Assembly (NCBI RefSeq): GCF_000816245.1 | Contig: NZ_CP007769.1 | Location: forward strand, 1,210,464-1,274,463 | Length of the DNA stretch: 64,000 nt | DNA from: Campylobacter sp. RM16704 | Lineage (GTDB): Bacteria; Campylobacterota; Campylobacteria; Campylobacterales; Campylobacteraceae | Direction of reading: 5' to 3' | In this document: positions 27,687 to 42,167 of the stretch, one piece after another | Layout: each line of letters begins with the position of its first letter | Position numbering within the stretch: position 1 is the stretch's first letter | Position numbers and translations under genes: made by a program | Notes under the pieces: generated by a model | Database searches by the model: none | What the model saw: only the letters and a program-made list of their open reading frames with translations | What the model was told of the DNA's origin: nothing

Positions 27687-29374
27687 AAAAACTTTTTTTT
27701 ATACTCAATGCCCATGATAAAAGATTTTTATTTGCTTTGCTAATTTTTTCTATTTTTATAGGATTTATAGAAAGCTTTGCTATTTCTTTAATCATGCCCT
27801 TTGTATCAGTGGCGAGTAATTTTGAGCTTTTAGAAAAAAGCTCCTATTTTCAACCTATATATGAGTATTTAAATTTACCAAGTTATAAGATTATTGCTTA
27901 TTTTGGCTGTATATTAATCGCCTTTTATATTTTTAGAGCCTTTTTAAATGCTTTTTATTTTCATTTGCTCGCACGCTTTTCTAAAGGACGTTATCACAGC
28001 ATTGCTTGTCGCATTTTTGATAAATATTTACATCTTGAATATGAAAATTTTACCAATAAAAACCAATCAGAACTTTTAAAAACCATCACTCAAGAAGTAT
28101 TTCACTTAAGCACACTAATTAGTGCATTTTTGCTTATGCTAAGTGAAAGTTTTGTAGTATTTTTACTTTATACTTTATTGCTAATTATCAACTATAAAAT
28201 CACCCTAGCTTTAAGTGCTTTTTTACTTTTAAATGCTTTCATTTTAATCAAAATCCTCTCACCCTTAGTAAAAAAAGCTTCCATAGCTAGAGAAGAAGCG
28301 ATGAAAAATTATTTTGAGATTTTAAATGCAAATTTAAATAACCTTAAAATCATCAAACTCAAAACCAAAGAACAAAGCACACAAAAGCTTTATGAAATTC
28401 AAAGTGGGCTTTTTGCCAAAGCAAATATTAGCAATGAAAGTATGTCAAGCATACCTAGAATTTATCTCGAAGGTATAGGTTTTTGTATGCTTTGTTTTAT
28501 CGTGGTGTATTTGGTTTTAAGATATGAAAGTGATATTTCATCTATCTTAGCAACTATTACTATTTTTGTGGTAGCTCTTTATAGGCTTATGCCAAGTGCA
28601 AATCGTATCATCACAAGTTATAATGAAATCACATATTATAAAAATTCTTTAGATATTATTTATAACACGCTTAATGAAAAAGAAGAAAAATTAGGAAATG
28701 AAAATATTGAATTTAAAGAAAAAATCGTTTTGAAAAATCTTTTCTTTGCTTATAAGGGTAAGAAAAATTTATTTAAAAATTTAAATTTTGAACTTAAGAA
28801 AAATGAAAAAATCGCTTTTATAGGTAAAAGTGGAAGTGGCAAAAGTACTTTAGTTGATCTTATCATAGGGCTTTTAAAACCAAGCGATGGAGCTATTTTT
28901 GCAGATGGAATTAAGCTTGATGAGAGCAATATAAAAAGTTTTAGAAGTAAAATTGGCTACATACCTCAACAAATTTATCTTTTTAATGATTCTATTGCTA
29001 AAAATATTAGTTTTGGAGAAGAAATAAATGAAGAACTTTTACACAAGGTAATCAAGCAAGCTAATCTTGAAAGCTTTGTAAATTCACTTGAAGATGGAGT
29101 GCATACTAAAGTGGGTGATTCAGGTTCGTTTTTAAGTGGGGGTCAAAGACAAAGAATAGCCATAGCAAGAGCACTTTACCAACAACCTGAAATTTTAGTT
29201 TTAGATGAAGCAACTAGTGCTCTTGATCAAGAAAGTGAAACAAAAATCATGGAAGAAATCTATAAAATTTCAAAAGATAAAACTCTCATCATCATAGCTC
29301 ATAGACTCTCAACCATACAAGGTTGTGATAGAGTATTTGAAGTAAATCATGGGCATTTAAAGGAACAAGTATGA
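27680..29374 (+). CDS. pglK: Lipid-linked oligosaccharide flippase (ABC transporter)
   Basis: The GTG at 27680 is chosen ([12 protein letters not shown] follows, as in C. jejuni PglK); a GTG four codons upstream is the other option. 564 residues. An N-terminal six-helix membrane domain (about 15-310) is followed by an ATPase with Walker [11 protein letters not shown]-loop [10 protein letters not shown], signature [10 protein letters not shown] and Walker [13 protein letters not shown]. PglK flips the undecaprenyl-pyrophosphate heptasaccharide or its equivalent to the periplasm using ATP. It overlaps gne and pglH. Confidence 0.95.
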   Translation: MLKKLFFILNAHDKRFLFALLIFSIFIGFIESFAISLIMPFVSVASNFELLEKSSYFQPIYEYLNLPSYKIIAYFGCILIAFYIFRAFLNAFYFHLLARFSKGRYHSIACRIFDKYLHLEYENFTNKNQSELLKTITQEVFHLSTLISAFLLMLSESFVVFLLYTLLLIINYKITLALSAFLLLNAFILIKILSPLVKKASIAREEAMKNYFEILNANLNNLKIIKLKTKEQSTQKLYEIQSGLFAKANISNESMSSIPRIYLEGIGFCMLCFIVVYLVLRYESDISSILATITIFVVALYRLMPSANRIITSYNEITYYKNSLDIIYNTLNEKEEKLGNENIEFKEKIVLKNLFFAYKGKKNLFKNLNFELKKNEKIAFIGKSGSGKSTLVDLIIGLLKPSDGAIFADGIKLDESNIKSFRSKIGYIPQQIYLFNDSIAKNISFGEEINEELLHKVIKQANLESFVNSLEDGVHTKVGDSGSFLSGGQRQRIAIARALYQQPEILVLDEATSALDQESETKIMEEIYKISKDKTLIIIAHRLSTIQGCDRVFEVNHGHLKEQV

Positions 29375-30435
29375 AAATTACTTTCATCATAGCTACTTTA
29401 AATTCAGGTGGTGCTGAAAGAGTATTAGTCACTTTAGCTAATGAGCTTTGTAAAAATCATGAAATTAGTATTATTAAATTTCACAAAGAAGACTCTTTTT
29501 ACAAGCTTGATCCAAAAATCAAACTTTTCACTCTAGAGCAATTTGATTTTTCTACTCTTTATAATAAAATAGCCTCACGCATTAAAAAATTCAAAGCCTT
29601 AAAACAAGCACTTAAAGAGCATAAAAGTGATGTTTTTATCTCATTTTTAGATACAACTAATATCGCTTGCATTTGGGCAAACAAAGGCTCAAATACGCCT
29701 TTAATCATTAGCGAACATAGTTCCTATACTTATTTAAAATCTAAAATTTGGAAATTTTTACGCCGTATAAGTTTTCCTTACGCTAATGCTTTAACCGTGC
29801 TAAGTAATGATGATAAAAATTACTATGAAAACTTTGTTAAAAAAGTTATTAATATGCCAAATCCTTGTCATTTTCACCCCATTAAAGAAAATTTAGAAAA
29901 AGAAAACAATGTCATTTTCGTAGGCAGACTTGATCACAATAAAAATGCCTCTATGTTTTTAAAAGCTATAGCAAGACTAGACATAAATTTACAAAATCAA
30001 TATAATTTTTTCATAGCAGGCGATGGGGAATTAAAACAAGATTTAGAACAAGAAGCTAAGAACTTAAATATCAATGTTAATTTTTTAGGTAAAGTTGAAA
30101 ACATACAAGAACTTTATAAAAAAGCAAAAATAATCTGCCTTTGTTCTTTCATAGAAGGCTTGCCAACGGTTTTACTTGAAAGTTTGTATTATCAAGTAGC
30201 ACGCATTAGTACTAAATACACAAGTGGTCATAAAGATTTAATTGAAGATGAAAAAGATGGATTTTTAGTAGATTTAGATGATGAAAAGACTTTAAGTGAA
30301 AAACTTGCCCTTTTAATGCAAGATGAAAATTTAAGAAAAGAATTAGCACTCAATGCTCAAAAACGATGTAAAGATTATGAAGTAGCCAATGTAGCACAAA
30401 AGTGGCTTGATTTAATCAAAGAAGTAAGGGTTTAA
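29371..30435 (+). CDS. pglH: N-glycan GalNAc polymerase (GT4)
   Basis: 354 residues with strong likeness to C. jejuni PglH from [20 protein letters not shown] through [14 protein letters not shown], the E-x7-E donor site. GT-B fold; [10 protein letters not shown] marks the start of the C-terminal domain. PglH adds three alpha-1,4 GalNAc units to the lipid-linked glycan and counts them with a ruler helix. The ATG overlaps the pglK stop (ATGA). In C. jejuni pglI follows; here pglJ follows after one base. Confidence 0.94.
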   Translation: MKITFIIATLNSGGAERVLVTLANELCKNHEISIIKFHKEDSFYKLDPKIKLFTLEQFDFSTLYNKIASRIKKFKALKQALKEHKSDVFISFLDTTNIACIWANKGSNTPLIISEHSSYTYLKSKIWKFLRRISFPYANALTVLSNDDKNYYENFVKKVINMPNPCHFHPIKENLEKENNVIFVGRLDHNKNASMFLKAIARLDINLQNQYNFFIAGDGELKQDLEQEAKNLNINVNFLGKVENIQELYKKAKIICLCSFIEGLPTVLLESLYYQVARISTKYTSGHKDLIEDEKDGFLVDLDDEKTLSEKLALLMQDENLRKELALNAQKRCKDYEVANVAQKWLDLIKEVRV

Positions 30436-30436
30436 A

Positions 30437-31537
30437 ATGAAAAAACTTGCAATTTTTATATATTCTTTAGGAAGTGGCGGTGCTGAAAGAGTTGTATCCA
30501 CATTGTTACCAGTTTTAAATTTAAAATATGAAGTGCATTTAATTTTAATGAATGATAAAATTTCATATGATATTCCTGAAATTAATATCCACTACCTTGA
30601 AAAATCAACCCCAAGCGAAAGTAATTTAGCCAAATTTTTAAAACTACCCTTACTAGCCATGAAATACAAAAAGCTTTGTGAAGATTTAAAAATAGATTTA
30701 CAATTTGTATTATTAAATAGACCTAATTATATTGCTTTAATGGCAAAATCCCTAGGACTTAAATCAACTCTTATTATCAACGAATGCACTACTCCAAGTG
30801 TGATTTATAAACACAATAATCTAAATTCTTTTATCAATAAATTTCTTATTAAAAGACTTTATAATAAAGCAGATTTAATCTTAGCAAATTCTTTAGGAAA
30901 CAAAGAAGATTTAATACAAAATTTCAACATAGAAGCTAAGAAATGTGATATTTTATACAATGCCATAGATTTAGAGAATATTTTAGAAAAATCTAAAGAA
31001 GAAATAGACTTTAAAGAGCCTTTTATACTAAGCGTTGGTAGGCTTGATCATGGTAAAAATCATGCTATGCTTATAAGAGCTTATGCAAAAGTTAAAACTG
31101 ATTTAAAATTAGTTATTTTAGGTGAGGGTATTTTAAAAGATGAACTTTTAGCTTTAATAGAGACTTTAAATTTAAAGGATAAAGTCTTTTTACTAGGTTT
31201 TGATAAAAACCCTTATAAATATATGAGTAAATGTGATTTCTTTGCTTTTGCTTCAAGTTTTGAGGGTTTTTCAAATGTTTTAATCGAGTGTCTAGCTTGC
31301 AACACTGCCGTGCTTTGCACTGATCACAAAAGTGGTGCAAGAGAGCTATTTTTAGATGATGAATTTGGGCTTTTAGTAAAGGTAGATGATGAAAAAGCTA
31401 TGCAAGAAGGCTTAGAAAAAATGTGCAATGATGAAGCATTAAAGACAAATTATAGACAAAAAGCTTTTTTACGTGCGAAAGAATTTGATAAAATTAGCAT
31501 AGCAAAGCAATTATTTGAATTTTTTAACAAGGCTTAA
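30437..31537 (+). CDS. pglJ: N-glycan GalNAc transferase (GT4)
   Basis: 366 residues. It opens with [20 protein letters not shown], as does C. jejuni PglJ, with [35 protein letters not shown] and the donor motif [13 protein letters not shown]. It adds the second GalNAc (first alpha-1,4 GalNAc) to Und-PP-diNAcBac-GalNAc in the cytoplasm. It lies directly between pglH and pglB with a single-base gap. Confidence 0.94.
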   Translation: MKKLAIFIYSLGSGGAERVVSTLLPVLNLKYEVHLILMNDKISYDIPEINIHYLEKSTPSESNLAKFLKLPLLAMKYKKLCEDLKIDLQFVLLNRPNYIALMAKSLGLKSTLIINECTTPSVIYKHNNLNSFINKFLIKRLYNKADLILANSLGNKEDLIQNFNIEAKKCDILYNAIDLENILEKSKEEIDFKEPFILSVGRLDHGKNHAMLIRAYAKVKTDLKLVILGEGILKDELLALIETLNLKDKVFLLGFDKNPYKYMSKCDFFAFASSFEGFSNVLIECLACNTAVLCTDHKSGARELFLDDEFGLLVKVDDEKAMQEGLEKMCNDEALKTNYRQKAFLRAKEFDKISIAKQLFEFFNKA

Positions 31538-31538
31538 A

Positions 31539-33677
31539 ATGAAACTTCAACAAAATTTCACTGATAATAATTCTATAAAATATACCTGTATTTTAATCCT
31601 TATAGCCTTTACTTTTAGTGTTTTGTGTAGATTATATTGGGTGGCTTGGGCAAGTCAGTTTTATGAGTTTTTCTTTAATGATCAACTTATGATTACTACC
31701 AATGATGGCTATGCTTTTGCAGAAGGTGCAAGAGATATGATAGCAGGTTTTCATCAGTCTAATGATTTATCTTATTTTGGAAGCTCTCTTTCTACTTTGA
31801 CTTATTGGCTTTATAGTATTTTACCTTTTAGCTTTGAAAGTATTATTTTATATATGAGTACTTTTTTTGCTTCTTTGATTGTTATACCTATTATATTAAT
31901 CGCAAGAGAGTATAAACTCACTACTTATGGCTTTATAGCAGCTTTACTTGGAAGTATCGCAAATAGTTATTATAACCGCACTATGAGTGGATACTATGAT
32001 ACTGATATGCTAGTGTTGGTTTTACCAATGCTTATTTTACTAAGTTTTATAAGATTAACTATTAACAAAGATATTTTTACACTACTTTTAAGTCCGGTTT
32101 TCATCATGATTTATTTATGGTGGTATCCATCAAGCTATTCTTTAAATTTTGCAATGATAGGTCTTTTTGGTCTTTATATTTTGGTATTTCATAGAAAAGA
32201 AAAGATTTTTTATCTAGCTATTGCTTTAATGATTATAGCTTTAAGCATGTTAGCATGGCAATATAAACTTGCATTGATTGTTTTATTATTTGCTATTTTT
32301 GCTTTTAAAGAAGAAAAAATTAATTTTTATATGATTTGGGGTTTGATTTTTATTAGTGTTTTAATTTTATTTTTAAGTGGTGGTTTAGATCCTGTTTTAT
32401 ACCAACTAAAGTTTTATGTTTTTAAAGCTTCAGATGTACAAAATTTAAAAGATGCTGCTTTTGTATATTTTAATGTTAATGAAACCATTATGGAAGTAAA
32501 TACCATTGATCCTGAAGTATTTATGCAAAGAATTAGCTCTAGTGTTTTGGTGTTTATCTTTTCTTTTATAGGTTTTATCTTACTTTGTAAAGATCACAAA
32601 AGTATGCTTTTGGCTTTACCTATGCTCGCACTAGGTTTTATGGCTTTAAGAGCTGGACTTAGATTTACCATTTATGCAGCTCCTGTAATGGCTTTGGGTT
32701 TTGGCTATTTTCTATATGCATTTTTTAATTTTTTAGAAAAAAAACGAATCAAACTTAGTTTAAAAAATAAAAATATTTTGTTAATACTCATTACATTTTT
32801 TAGTATAAGTCCTGCTTTAATGCATATATATTATTATAAATCTTCTACCGTTTTTACTTCTTATGAAGCTCAAATTTTAAATGAGTTAAAAGGTAAAGCT
32901 CAAAGGGAAGATTATGTCGTTGCTTGGTGGGATTATGGCTATCCAATTCGTTATTATAGTGATGTAAAAACTTTAATCGATGGTGGAAAGCACTTAGGAA
33001 AAGATAATTTTTTCTCATCATTTGTTTTAAGTAAGGATCCAGTTTCAGCAGCTAATATGGCAAGACTTAGTGTGGAATATACAGAAAAATCTTTTAAAGA
33101 AAACTATCCTGATATTTTAAAGGCTATGGTTAAAGATTACAACCAAACAAGTGCTAAAGATTTTTTAGAAAGTTTAAATAATAAAGATTTTAAATTTGAT
33201 ACTAATAAAACAAGAGATGTATATATTTATATGCCTTATAGAATGTTGCGTATCATGCCTGTTGTAGCTCAATTTGCAAATACAAATCCTGATAATGGAG
33301 AGCAAGAAAAAAGTTTATTTTTCTCCCAAGCTAATGCCATAGCTCAAGATAAAACATCTGGTTCAGTAATGCTTGATAATAGCATAGAAATTATAAATGA
33401 CTTTAGAGCTTTAAAGTTAGAAAGCACTATAATACCTTTAAAAGCATTTGTAGATATAGAATCTATCACTAATGGCAAATTTTATTATAATGAAATCGAT
33501 TCAAAAGCTCAAATTTATCTACTCTTTTTAAGAGAATACAAAAGCTTTGTGATTTTAGATGAAAATCTTTATAATAGTGCTTATATACAAATGTTTTTAC
33601 TAAATCAATACGATCAAGATTTATTTGAGCAAATTACCAATGATGCAAGAGCAAAAATTTATAGGCTAAAAAGATGA
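31539..33677 (+). CDS. pglB: Oligosaccharyltransferase PglB
   Basis: The start is the ATG at 31539 ([11 protein letters not shown]), matching C. lari PglB; 712 residues. 13 membrane helices are expected (about 1-430), then a periplasmic domain with the WWDYG sequon-binding motif ([15 protein letters not shown]). Catalytic acidic residues can be placed: Asp56 in TTNDGYAF, the GYYDTD pair near 154-156 and the Glu in TIMEVNT near 319. It transfers the glycan en bloc to Asn in D/E-x-N-x-S/T. The protein reads nearly the same as the crystallised C. lari enzyme, which is the best taxonomic marker in the window. Confidence 0.97.
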   Translation: MKLQQNFTDNNSIKYTCILILIAFTFSVLCRLYWVAWASQFYEFFFNDQLMITTNDGYAFAEGARDMIAGFHQSNDLSYFGSSLSTLTYWLYSILPFSFESIILYMSTFFASLIVIPIILIAREYKLTTYGFIAALLGSIANSYYNRTMSGYYDTDMLVLVLPMLILLSFIRLTINKDIFTLLLSPVFIMIYLWWYPSSYSLNFAMIGLFGLYILVFHRKEKIFYLAIALMIIALSMLAWQYKLALIVLLFAIFAFKEEKINFYMIWGLIFISVLILFLSGGLDPVLYQLKFYVFKASDVQNLKDAAFVYFNVNETIMEVNTIDPEVFMQRISSSVLVFIFSFIGFILLCKDHKSMLLALPMLALGFMALRAGLRFTIYAAPVMALGFGYFLYAFFNFLEKKRIKLSLKNKNILLILITFFSISPALMHIYYYKSSTVFTSYEAQILNELKGKAQREDYVVAWWDYGYPIRYYSDVKTLIDGGKHLGKDNFFSSFVLSKDPVSAANMARLSVEYTEKSFKENYPDILKAMVKDYNQTSAKDFLESLNNKDFKFDTNKTRDVYIYMPYRMLRIMPVVAQFANTNPDNGEQEKSLFFSQANAIAQDKTSGSVMLDNSIEIINDFRALKLESTIIPLKAFVDIESITNGKFYYNEIDSKAQIYLLFLREYKSFVILDENLYNSAYIQMFLLNQYDQDLFEQITNDARAKIYRLKR

Positions 33678-34801
33678 AAATAGGAATTTTAACTCATAGC
33701 GCAATGAGTGTGTATTATTTTCGTCTTGCACTCATTAGGGCTTTAGAAAAAAATAATCATGAAGTTATAATCATCACTCCAAAAGATGATTTTGCTATCA
33801 AATTACAAGAGTTAGGTTATAAGGTTTGCTTTTATGATTTATCTAGATCAAGCGTTAATCCTTTGGTCGTTTTTAAAAATCTACTTAGCTTAAAAAATAC
33901 ACTTAAAAGTTTAAATTTAGATCTTTTACAAACAAGTGCACACAAAAGCAATACAATAGGTATTATAGCGGCTAAAATGGCGGGCATTAAATACACTTTT
34001 GGTTTGGTTGAAGGTTTAGGAAGTTTTTATATAGATGATGATTTTAAAAGTAAATTAGTAAGAATGAGCATTAATTTACTTTATAAAATTTCTTTTAAAC
34101 TTGCTAATGGTTTTATTTTTGTCAATGAAAGCAATGCTTTATTTATGAAAAATCTAGGCTTAAAAGAAGAAAAAATAAAAATCATCAAATCCGTAGGTGT
34201 TAATTTAAAGCAATTTTTACCTTTAAAAATTAGCACAGAAGAAAAACAAACCTTTTTAAAAGAACATAATATGCCTGATAAACCTATCGTTTTAATGATT
34301 TCAAGAGTGCTTTGGCATAAAGGCATTAAAGAATTTTATGAAGCAAGTAAAATTTTAAATGATAAGGCAAATTTTGTTTTGGTGGGTGGAAGAGATGATA
34401 ATAAATCTTGTGCTCCGCTTGATTTTTTACACTCAAATGATGTTTTCTATCTTGGTGCAAGAAGTGATATTGCACATTTATTAAATTTATGTGATATTTT
34501 TGTTTTACCAAGTTATAAAGAAGGCTATCCAAGAACGGTTTTAGAAGCACAAGCTTGTAAAAAAGCGTGCGTGGTAAGCAATGCTGAAGGTTGCATTGAA
34601 GCAGTGGATAATGCCATAGATGGTTTAATTTGTAAAAGTAAAGATAGTAAAGATTTAGCTGAAAAAATCGCAGTTTTGTTAGAAGATGAAAAACTAAAAA
34701 GCACTTTAGCACAAAATGCTTTTCTTAGAGTGCAAAATTATGATGAAAATATCATAGCTTTGAAATATCTTGACTTTTATAGGGGTTTTACAAATGTATA
34801 A
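33674..34801 (+). CDS. pglA: N-glycan alpha-1,3-GalNAc transferase (GT4)
   Basis: 375 residues. The N-terminus [20 protein letters not shown] and [20 protein letters not shown] match PglA; the C-terminal domain has [17 protein letters not shown] and the E-x7-E site [14 protein letters not shown]. It adds GalNAc to Und-PP-diNAcBac, the second sugar of the glycan. The ATG overlaps the pglB stop, and the last 8 bases overlap pglC. Confidence 0.94.
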   Translation: MKIGILTHSAMSVYYFRLALIRALEKNNHEVIIITPKDDFAIKLQELGYKVCFYDLSRSSVNPLVVFKNLLSLKNTLKSLNLDLLQTSAHKSNTIGIIAAKMAGIKYTFGLVEGLGSFYIDDDFKSKLVRMSINLLYKISFKLANGFIFVNESNALFMKNLGLKEEKIKIIKSVGVNLKQFLPLKISTEEKQTFLKEHNMPDKPIVLMISRVLWHKGIKEFYEASKILNDKANFVLVGGRDDNKSCAPLDFLHSNDVFYLGARSDIAHLLNLCDIFVLPSYKEGYPRTVLEAQACKKACVVSNAEGCIEAVDNAIDGLICKSKDSKDLAEKIAVLLEDEKLKSTLAQNAFLRVQNYDENIIALKYLDFYRGFTNV

Positions 34802-35382
34802 AAATGGTTTAAAGCGTCTTTTTGACTTTTTTTTGGCTTTGATTTTGTTGATTATTTTTTTACCCTTTATAATACTTATTGGCATTGTTTTAAAAATCGT
34901 GCAAGGAAGTGTGTTCTTTAAACAAGCAAGACCTGGATTAAACGAAAAAATTTTTTATATTTATAAATTTAAAACTATGAGTGATGAAACTGATGAAAAT
35001 GGAAAATTACTTCCTGATGAATTACGTTTAAAGCCTTTTGGAAAACTAGTTAGAAGTTTGAGTTTAGATGAATTACCACAGCTTTTTAATGTTTTAAAAG
35101 GCGATATGAGCTTCATAGGTCCAAGACCTTTACTTATAGAATATTTACCTTTATACAACCAAGAACAAAAAAAACGCCACGATGTAAGACCGGGTATTAC
35201 AGGTTGGGCACAGATTAATGGACGAAATGCTATTTCTTGGGGACAAAAATTTAAATATGATATAGAATATGTGCAAAATTGCTCTTTTTTATTTGATCTT
35301 AAAATCTTTTTTATGACCATTGTTAAGGTTTTAAAAAGAAGCGGGGTTAATAAAGAAGGAGTAGCTACAACGGATAAATTCA

Positions 35383-35396
<14 letters not shown>
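34794..35396 (+). CDS. pglC: Phospho-bacillosaminyl transferase (initiating enzyme)
   Basis: The ATG at 34794 ([12 protein letters not shown]) with AGGGG 8 bases upstream is the start; 200 residues. One N-terminal reentrant hydrophobic helix ([14 protein letters not shown]), then the monotopic phosphoglycosyl-transferase core with the catalytic Asp-Glu dyad in [18 protein letters not shown] and SFIGPRPLL. It transfers diNAcBac-1-phosphate to undecaprenyl phosphate, the first membrane step. It overlaps pglA and pglD. Confidence 0.95.
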
Positions 35397-37136
<1,740 letters not shown>

Positions 37137-37137
37137 G

Positions 37138-38901
37138 ATGGATTATAAAAGCAAACGCTTAGGTTTTTTTCTAGGTGCTGATATTTTACTTTTTGTTATA
37201 AGTATTTATTTGTCTTTTTCTTTACGCTTTAGTGCAGATATCCCGAGTGAATTTTATGAAGGTATGTTTAAAAGTGCTGTGATTTTGATTTTACTTAAAA
37301 TCATTTTTCTAGCTTTTTTTAGAATTTATCAAGTTGCTTGGAGATTTTTCTCACTTAATGAAGCACGTAAATTAGTTATTGCTTTAGCTTTAGCTGAGCT
37401 TGTATTTTTAACAATTTATTATTTTTATGATGATTTTTTTAATCCTTTTCCAAGAAGCGTTATAGGAATAGATTTTGTTTTATCTTGCATGTTAATTGGA
37501 AGTTTGCGTATAAGCAAAAGAATGATAGTTGATTTTAGAAAGCCAAAATACAACGAAGAACACCCTTGTATAGTAGTTGGTGCTACTTCAAAGGCTTTGC
37601 ATTTATTAAAAGGAGCCAAAGAAGGAAGCTTAGGGCTATTTCCTATAGCTGTAGTAGATGAGCGTAAAAATTTAATAGGTACTTATTGTGATAAATTTAT
37701 AGTTGAAGAAAAAGAAGCGATTAGAAAATATACTTCTGAAGGTATTCATACTGCTATTATTGCTTTAAAACTTGAACAAGAAGAATTGAAAAAGCTTTTT
37801 GATGAACTCATTGCTTATGGGATTAATGATATAAAGCTTTTTTCTTTTACACAAAATGAAGCAAGAGACATAAGCATTGAAGATTTATTAGCACGTAAGC
37901 CAAAAGACTTAGATAATGCTTGTGTGATTGATTTTATCAAAGATAAAGTAGTTTTAGTTAGTGGAGCTGGCGGGACTATAGGAAGTGAGCTTTGCAAACA
38001 ATGCATTAAATTTGGAGCAAAACACTTAATTATGCTTGATCATAGCGAGTATAATTTATACAAAATCAATGAAGAATTAAGCTTACATAGAGAAAAAATT
38101 GAACCTATTATGATGAGTATTTTAGACAAAGAAGCTTTAGAAAAACTTTTACAAGAAAAAAACATAGATTTAATTTTACATGCAGCAGCTTATAAACACG
38201 TACCTTTGTGTGAGCAAAATCCACATTCAGCTATTTTAAATAACATTATAGGCACTAAAAATTTGATCGATCTCGCAAAAACTTATAAAGTTGCTAAATT
38301 TGTTATGATAAGCACTGATAAAGCTGTAAGACCGACTAATATCATGGGTTGTACAAAAAGAATTTGCGAACTTTATGCACTAAGTTCAAGTTGTGAAAAT
38401 TTTGAAGTAGCTTGTGTGCGTTTTGGAAATGTTTTAGGCTCAAGTGGAAGTGTTATACCTAAATTTAAAGCTCAAATTGCGGCTAATGAGCCACTTACTC
38501 TTACTCATCCTGATATAGTGCGTTATTTTATGCTAGTGGATGAAGCTGTGCAACTTGTTTTACAAGCTGCTGCTATTGCTAAAGGTGGAGAGTTATTTGT
38601 ACTTGATATGGGTGAACCAGTAAAAATTATGGATCTAGCTAAAAAAATGCTTTTACTTTCTAATAAGAAATTAGAAATCAAAATTACCGGACTTAGAAAA
38701 GGTGAAAAGCTCTATGAAGAACTTTTAATTCACGAAAATGATTTAAAAACTCAATACGAAAGTATTTTTGTCACCACTAGTGAAATTAAAGATTTAAAAA
38801 TTTTAAATCAAGAAATAGAAAGATTACTTCAAAGCTCAGATCCTGCAAAAGTTTTAAAGGAAATTGTGCCTGAGTTTAACCACAATAAAAATGGAGAATA
38901 A
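37138..38901 (+). CDS. pglF: UDP-GlcNAc 4,6-dehydratase
   Basis: 587 residues. Four N-terminal membrane helices, a first Rossmann-like domain ([14 protein letters not shown]) and the catalytic SDR domain with [33 protein letters not shown]. As in other membrane-bound dehydratases of this type, Met takes the place of the usual SDR Tyr (M-x3-K). It makes the 4-keto-6-deoxy sugar that starts bacillosamine synthesis. Last gene of the pgl operon; pglG, next in C. jejuni, is not present. Confidence 0.95.
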   Translation: MDYKSKRLGFFLGADILLFVISIYLSFSLRFSADIPSEFYEGMFKSAVILILLKIIFLAFFRIYQVAWRFFSLNEARKLVIALALAELVFLTIYYFYDDFFNPFPRSVIGIDFVLSCMLIGSLRISKRMIVDFRKPKYNEEHPCIVVGATSKALHLLKGAKEGSLGLFPIAVVDERKNLIGTYCDKFIVEEKEAIRKYTSEGIHTAIIALKLEQEELKKLFDELIAYGINDIKLFSFTQNEARDISIEDLLARKPKDLDNACVIDFIKDKVVLVSGAGGTIGSELCKQCIKFGAKHLIMLDHSEYNLYKINEELSLHREKIEPIMMSILDKEALEKLLQEKNIDLILHAAAYKHVPLCEQNPHSAILNNIIGTKNLIDLAKTYKVAKFVMISTDKAVRPTNIMGCTKRICELYALSSSCENFEVACVRFGNVLGSSGSVIPKFKAQIAANEPLTLTHPDIVRYFMLVDEAVQLVLQAAAIAKGGELFVLDMGEPVKIMDLAKKMLLLSNKKLEIKITGLRKGEKLYEELLIHENDLKTQYESIFVTTSEIKDLKILNQEIERLLQSSDPAKVLKEIVPEFNHNKNGE

Positions 38902-38925
38902 TTAAATTCTAATTTTATTTTAAAA

Positions 38926-38934
38926 TGATATAAT
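38926..38934 (+). promoter_or_regulatory. Extended -10 promoter upstream of cheY
   Basis: TGATATAAT is a perfect extended -10 in the 116-base gap between pglF and cheY. A second weaker candidate, TGATACAAT, lies at 38967-38975. Either gives cheY its own transcript. Confidence 0.6.
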
Positions 38935-39017
38935 ATGCACTTTCAATTGATTAATAAAAATAAAAATGATACAATTACATATTTTAATGTAATTAATAAT
39001 CTAATAAAGGAAAAAAA

Positions 39018-39395
39018 GTGAAGTTATTAGTAGTTGATGATAGTTCTACCATGAGAAGAATAATCAAAAATACTCTTGTGAGATTAGGTCATAAAGATGT
39101 TTTAGAAGCTGAACATGGTGTTGAAGCTTGGGATTTACTTTCACAAAATGATGATATTAAAATTTTAATTACAGACTGGAATATGCCTGAAATGAATGGC
39201 TTGGAACTAGTAAAAAAAGTAAGAGCAGAAGAAAAATACGCTGATATGCCTATTATTATGGTAACAACAGAAGGTGGTAAAGCTGAAGTTATCACTGCTT
39301 TAAAAGCAGGCGTAAATAACTACATTGTAAAACCTTTTACTCCTCAAGTATTAAAAGAAAAACTTGAAGATGTTCTAGGAACTAACGAAGGTTAA
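39018..39395 (+). CDS. cheY: Chemotaxis response regulator CheY
   Basis: 125 residues from GTG with AAAGGA upstream, a lone receiver domain. The acidic pocket VVDDSS, phospho-acceptor Asp in ILITDWNMPEMNGLEL, switch Thr in VTTEGGK and Lys in YIVKPFTP are all present. Phosphorylated CheY binds the flagellar switch and changes rotation. pglF-cheY-prmA-ftsH order matches C. jejuni. Confidence 0.95.
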   Translation: MKLLVVDDSSTMRRIIKNTLVRLGHKDVLEAEHGVEAWDLLSQNDDIKILITDWNMPEMNGLELVKKVRAEEKYADMPIIMVTTEGGKAEVITALKAGVNNYIVKPFTPQVLKEKLEDVLGTNEG

Positions 39396-39409
39396 TCATC
39401 TAAGTTTTT

Positions 39410-40252
39410 ATGCAAACATATTATTACGAACTTTTTTTTCAAACAGATAAGGAATATTTAAATTTATTCCTTGATCTTGTTTTTTCTTTAAATATAGATG
39501 CAATAGAAGAAAAAAACAATGGAATTTATATACGTTCTGAAGAAAATTTAGAACTCATTCAAATAGCCTTACAAAATTTTCACCTAAAATTGTGTAAAAA
39601 ATTAAACACCAGTATCAATTACCACTCTACTTTAAACAAAAAAGAAAATAAAAATTGGATAGAAGAATATAAAAAAAGCATACAGGCTTTAACTATTGGC
39701 AATATTCACATTCACACTACTTGGCAAGAAGCTAAAAAAGATAAAATTAATATCATAATAGATCCTGCTCTAGCTTTTGGCTCAGGACATCATGAAAGCA
39801 CTTATACTTGCATAGAATTTTTACAAAAGTACACAGATAACTCTAAATCTTGTTTAGATGTGGGCTGTGGAAGTGGAATTTTAAGCATTATTATGGCTAA
39901 ACTTGGAGCAAAAGTACAAGCTTGTGATACTGATGAATTAGCTATAGTCGCAAGTAAAGAAAATGCTAAATTAAATCAAGTTAGTTTTGATGATATTTGG
40001 GTTGGTTCTATTAATAAAAGCTTACATAAATATGATATAGTTGTAGCAAATATCATTGCTGATATTTTAATCATACTAGAAAAGGATTTAAAAGAAAAAA
40101 CTAAAGAGGGTGGAATTTTAATCTTATCTGGTATTTTAAACAAATATGAAGAAAAAATTAAAGATAAATTCAAAGATTTAACTTTGTTAGAGTGCAAACA
40201 CAAAGGAGAATGGTTGAGTTTAGTTTATAAAAAGGAAAAAAATAATGAATAA
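39410..40252 (+). CDS. prmA: Ribosomal protein L11 methyltransferase
   Basis: 280 residues. An N-terminal substrate-binding domain (about 1-90), then the SAM-dependent class I domain with DPALAFGSGHHEST, CLDVGCGSGILSI and the NIIADIL motif. It trimethylates L11. It lies 14 bases after cheY and its 3' end overlaps ftsH by 8 bases. Confidence 0.93.
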   Translation: MQTYYYELFFQTDKEYLNLFLDLVFSLNIDAIEEKNNGIYIRSEENLELIQIALQNFHLKLCKKLNTSINYHSTLNKKENKNWIEEYKKSIQALTIGNIHIHTTWQEAKKDKINIIIDPALAFGSGHHESTYTCIEFLQKYTDNSKSCLDVGCGSGILSIIMAKLGAKVQACDTDELAIVASKENAKLNQVSFDDIWVGSINKSLHKYDIVVANIIADILIILEKDLKEKTKEGGILILSGILNKYEEKIKDKFKDLTLLECKHKGEWLSLVYKKEKNNE

Positions 40253-42167
40253 AAAATCAAATGATTTAAAAGATAATCAAAACAATAATAACTTTTTTAA
40301 TAAAAATCCCATTTTTATTTTTGCTATATTTGCCATTATAGCTATCCTTTTATTTAAAGGGCTTTCTGATGATGGTAACATGGGAATTATGGGTGGAGAA
40401 AATACTAAAAAAGTTACTTATTCTGAGTTAAAAACTTTAATTGAAAATAATCAAATAGCCCAAGTTAACATAGGTCAAACTACCATAAAAGCTGTATCTA
40501 AAGCAGGAAATATGATATATATCACCAAAAAAGTTCCAAATGATGCTACATTTGTGCCTTTACTTGATTCAAAAGGTGTTTCTTATGGAGCTTTTAATGA
40601 AAGCAATTGGTTTATAGATATCTTACTTTCTTGGGTTTTACCGGTATTTATCTTCTTTGGTATATGGATGTTTTTAGCCTCTCGTATGCAAAAAAATATG
40701 GGTGGATCCATACTTGGCATAGGAAGTTCTAAAAAACTTGTTAATTCAGAAAAACCAAAGGTCAAATTTAATGATGTAGCAGGTGTTGAAGAAGCAAAAG
40801 AAGAAGTTAAAGAAATTGTTGATTTTTTAAAATATCCTGAAAGATATATTAATCTTGGAGCAAAAATTCCAAAGGGACTTTTGCTTGTAGGTCCTCCAGG
40901 CACAGGTAAAACTTTGCTTGCAAAAGCAGTAGCAGGCGAAGCTGATGTACCATTTTTTAGTGTATCAGGCTCATCTTTTATAGAAATGTTTGTGGGCGTT
41001 GGAGCTAGTAGGGTTAGAGATTTATTTGAAAATGCTAAAAAAGAAGCTCCAGCTATTGTATTTATAGATGAGATTGATGCTATAGGAAAATCTCGTGCAG
41101 CAAGTGGTATGATGGGTGGAAATGATGAAAGAGAACAAACTCTAAATCAACTTTTAGCAGAAATGGATGGTTTTGGTACTGAAAGCTCACCAGTAATTGT
41201 TTTAGCAGCTACAAATCGCCCTGAAGTTTTAGATGCTGCTTTACTTAGACCTGGGCGTTTTGATAGGCAAGTTTTGGTTGATAAACCAGATTTTAAAGGT
41301 AGATGTGATATTTTAAAAGTACATATGAAAGATGTTAAAATTTCATCTGAAGTAAAAGTGGAAGATATAGCAAGATTAACAGCAGGTCTCGCAGGTGCTG
41401 ATTTAGCAAACATCATCAATGAAGCAGCTTTACTTGCAGGTAGAGATTCTAAAAAACATGTTGAACAAAAAGACTTGGTTGAAGCAGTAGAAAGAGCTAT
41501 AGCAGGTCTTGAGAAAAAATCACGCAGAATCAATGATAAAGAGAAAAAAATCGTAACATATCATGAATGTGGTCATGCACTAATAGCTGAAACCACAAAA
41601 GGTGCAAAAAAAGTAAGTAAAGTTTCTGTTATACCTCGTGGTTTAGCAGCTTTAGGCTATACATTAAATACTCCTGAAGAAAATAAATTCTTAATGCAAA
41701 AGCATGAACTTTTAGCCGAAGTAGATGTGCTTTTAGGGGGACGTGCAGCTGAAGAAATTTTTATCAAAGAAATTTCAACAGGTGCAAGTAACGATCTTGA
41801 ACGTGCAACTGATATTATAAAAGCTATGATTTCTATGTATGGTATGAGTGAGATAGCAGGCTTAATGGTGCTTGAAAAGCAAAGAAATACTTTTTTAAGT
41901 GGCGGACAAACTATAAAAGATTATTCTGATAAAATGGCACAAGATTTAGATGAATATGTAAAGAAAACCTTGGATGAACGCTATGTGGGAGTAAAAGAAA
42001 TTTTAAAAACTTATAGCGGAGCTATAGAAATAATGGTTCAAGCATTATATGAAGAAGAAACTATTGATGGTGCCAAAGTAAGAGAGATTATTAAAAATTA
42101 TGAAGAAGAGAACAATCTTCCAACACGTTTAGAAGAAAAAGAGCAAGAAACTACTAAGGAAAACTAA
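40245..42167 (+). CDS. ftsH: ATP-dependent zinc metalloprotease FtsH
   Basis: 640 residues. Two membrane helices bracket a periplasmic domain (about 20-140). The AAA module has [27 protein letters not shown] and the second-region Arg fingers [10 protein letters not shown]. The zinc protease has HECGH with a third ligand Asp in [12 protein letters not shown]. It degrades misfolded and regulatory membrane proteins. An acidic C-terminal tail ends the protein. It shares junction overlaps with prmA and the psd-like gene. Confidence 0.97.
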   Translation: MNKKSNDLKDNQNNNNFFNKNPIFIFAIFAIIAILLFKGLSDDGNMGIMGGENTKKVTYSELKTLIENNQIAQVNIGQTTIKAVSKAGNMIYITKKVPNDATFVPLLDSKGVSYGAFNESNWFIDILLSWVLPVFIFFGIWMFLASRMQKNMGGSILGIGSSKKLVNSEKPKVKFNDVAGVEEAKEEVKEIVDFLKYPERYINLGAKIPKGLLLVGPPGTGKTLLAKAVAGEADVPFFSVSGSSFIEMFVGVGASRVRDLFENAKKEAPAIVFIDEIDAIGKSRAASGMMGGNDEREQTLNQLLAEMDGFGTESSPVIVLAATNRPEVLDAALLRPGRFDRQVLVDKPDFKGRCDILKVHMKDVKISSEVKVEDIARLTAGLAGADLANIINEAALLAGRDSKKHVEQKDLVEAVERAIAGLEKKSRRINDKEKKIVTYHECGHALIAETTKGAKKVSKVSVIPRGLAALGYTLNTPEENKFLMQKHELLAEVDVLLGGRAAEEIFIKEISTGASNDLERATDIIKAMISMYGMSEIAGLMVLEKQRNTFLSGGQTIKDYSDKMAQDLDEYVKKTLDERYVGVKEILKTYSGAIEIMVQALYEEETIDGAKVREIIKNYEEENNLPTRLEEKEQETTKEN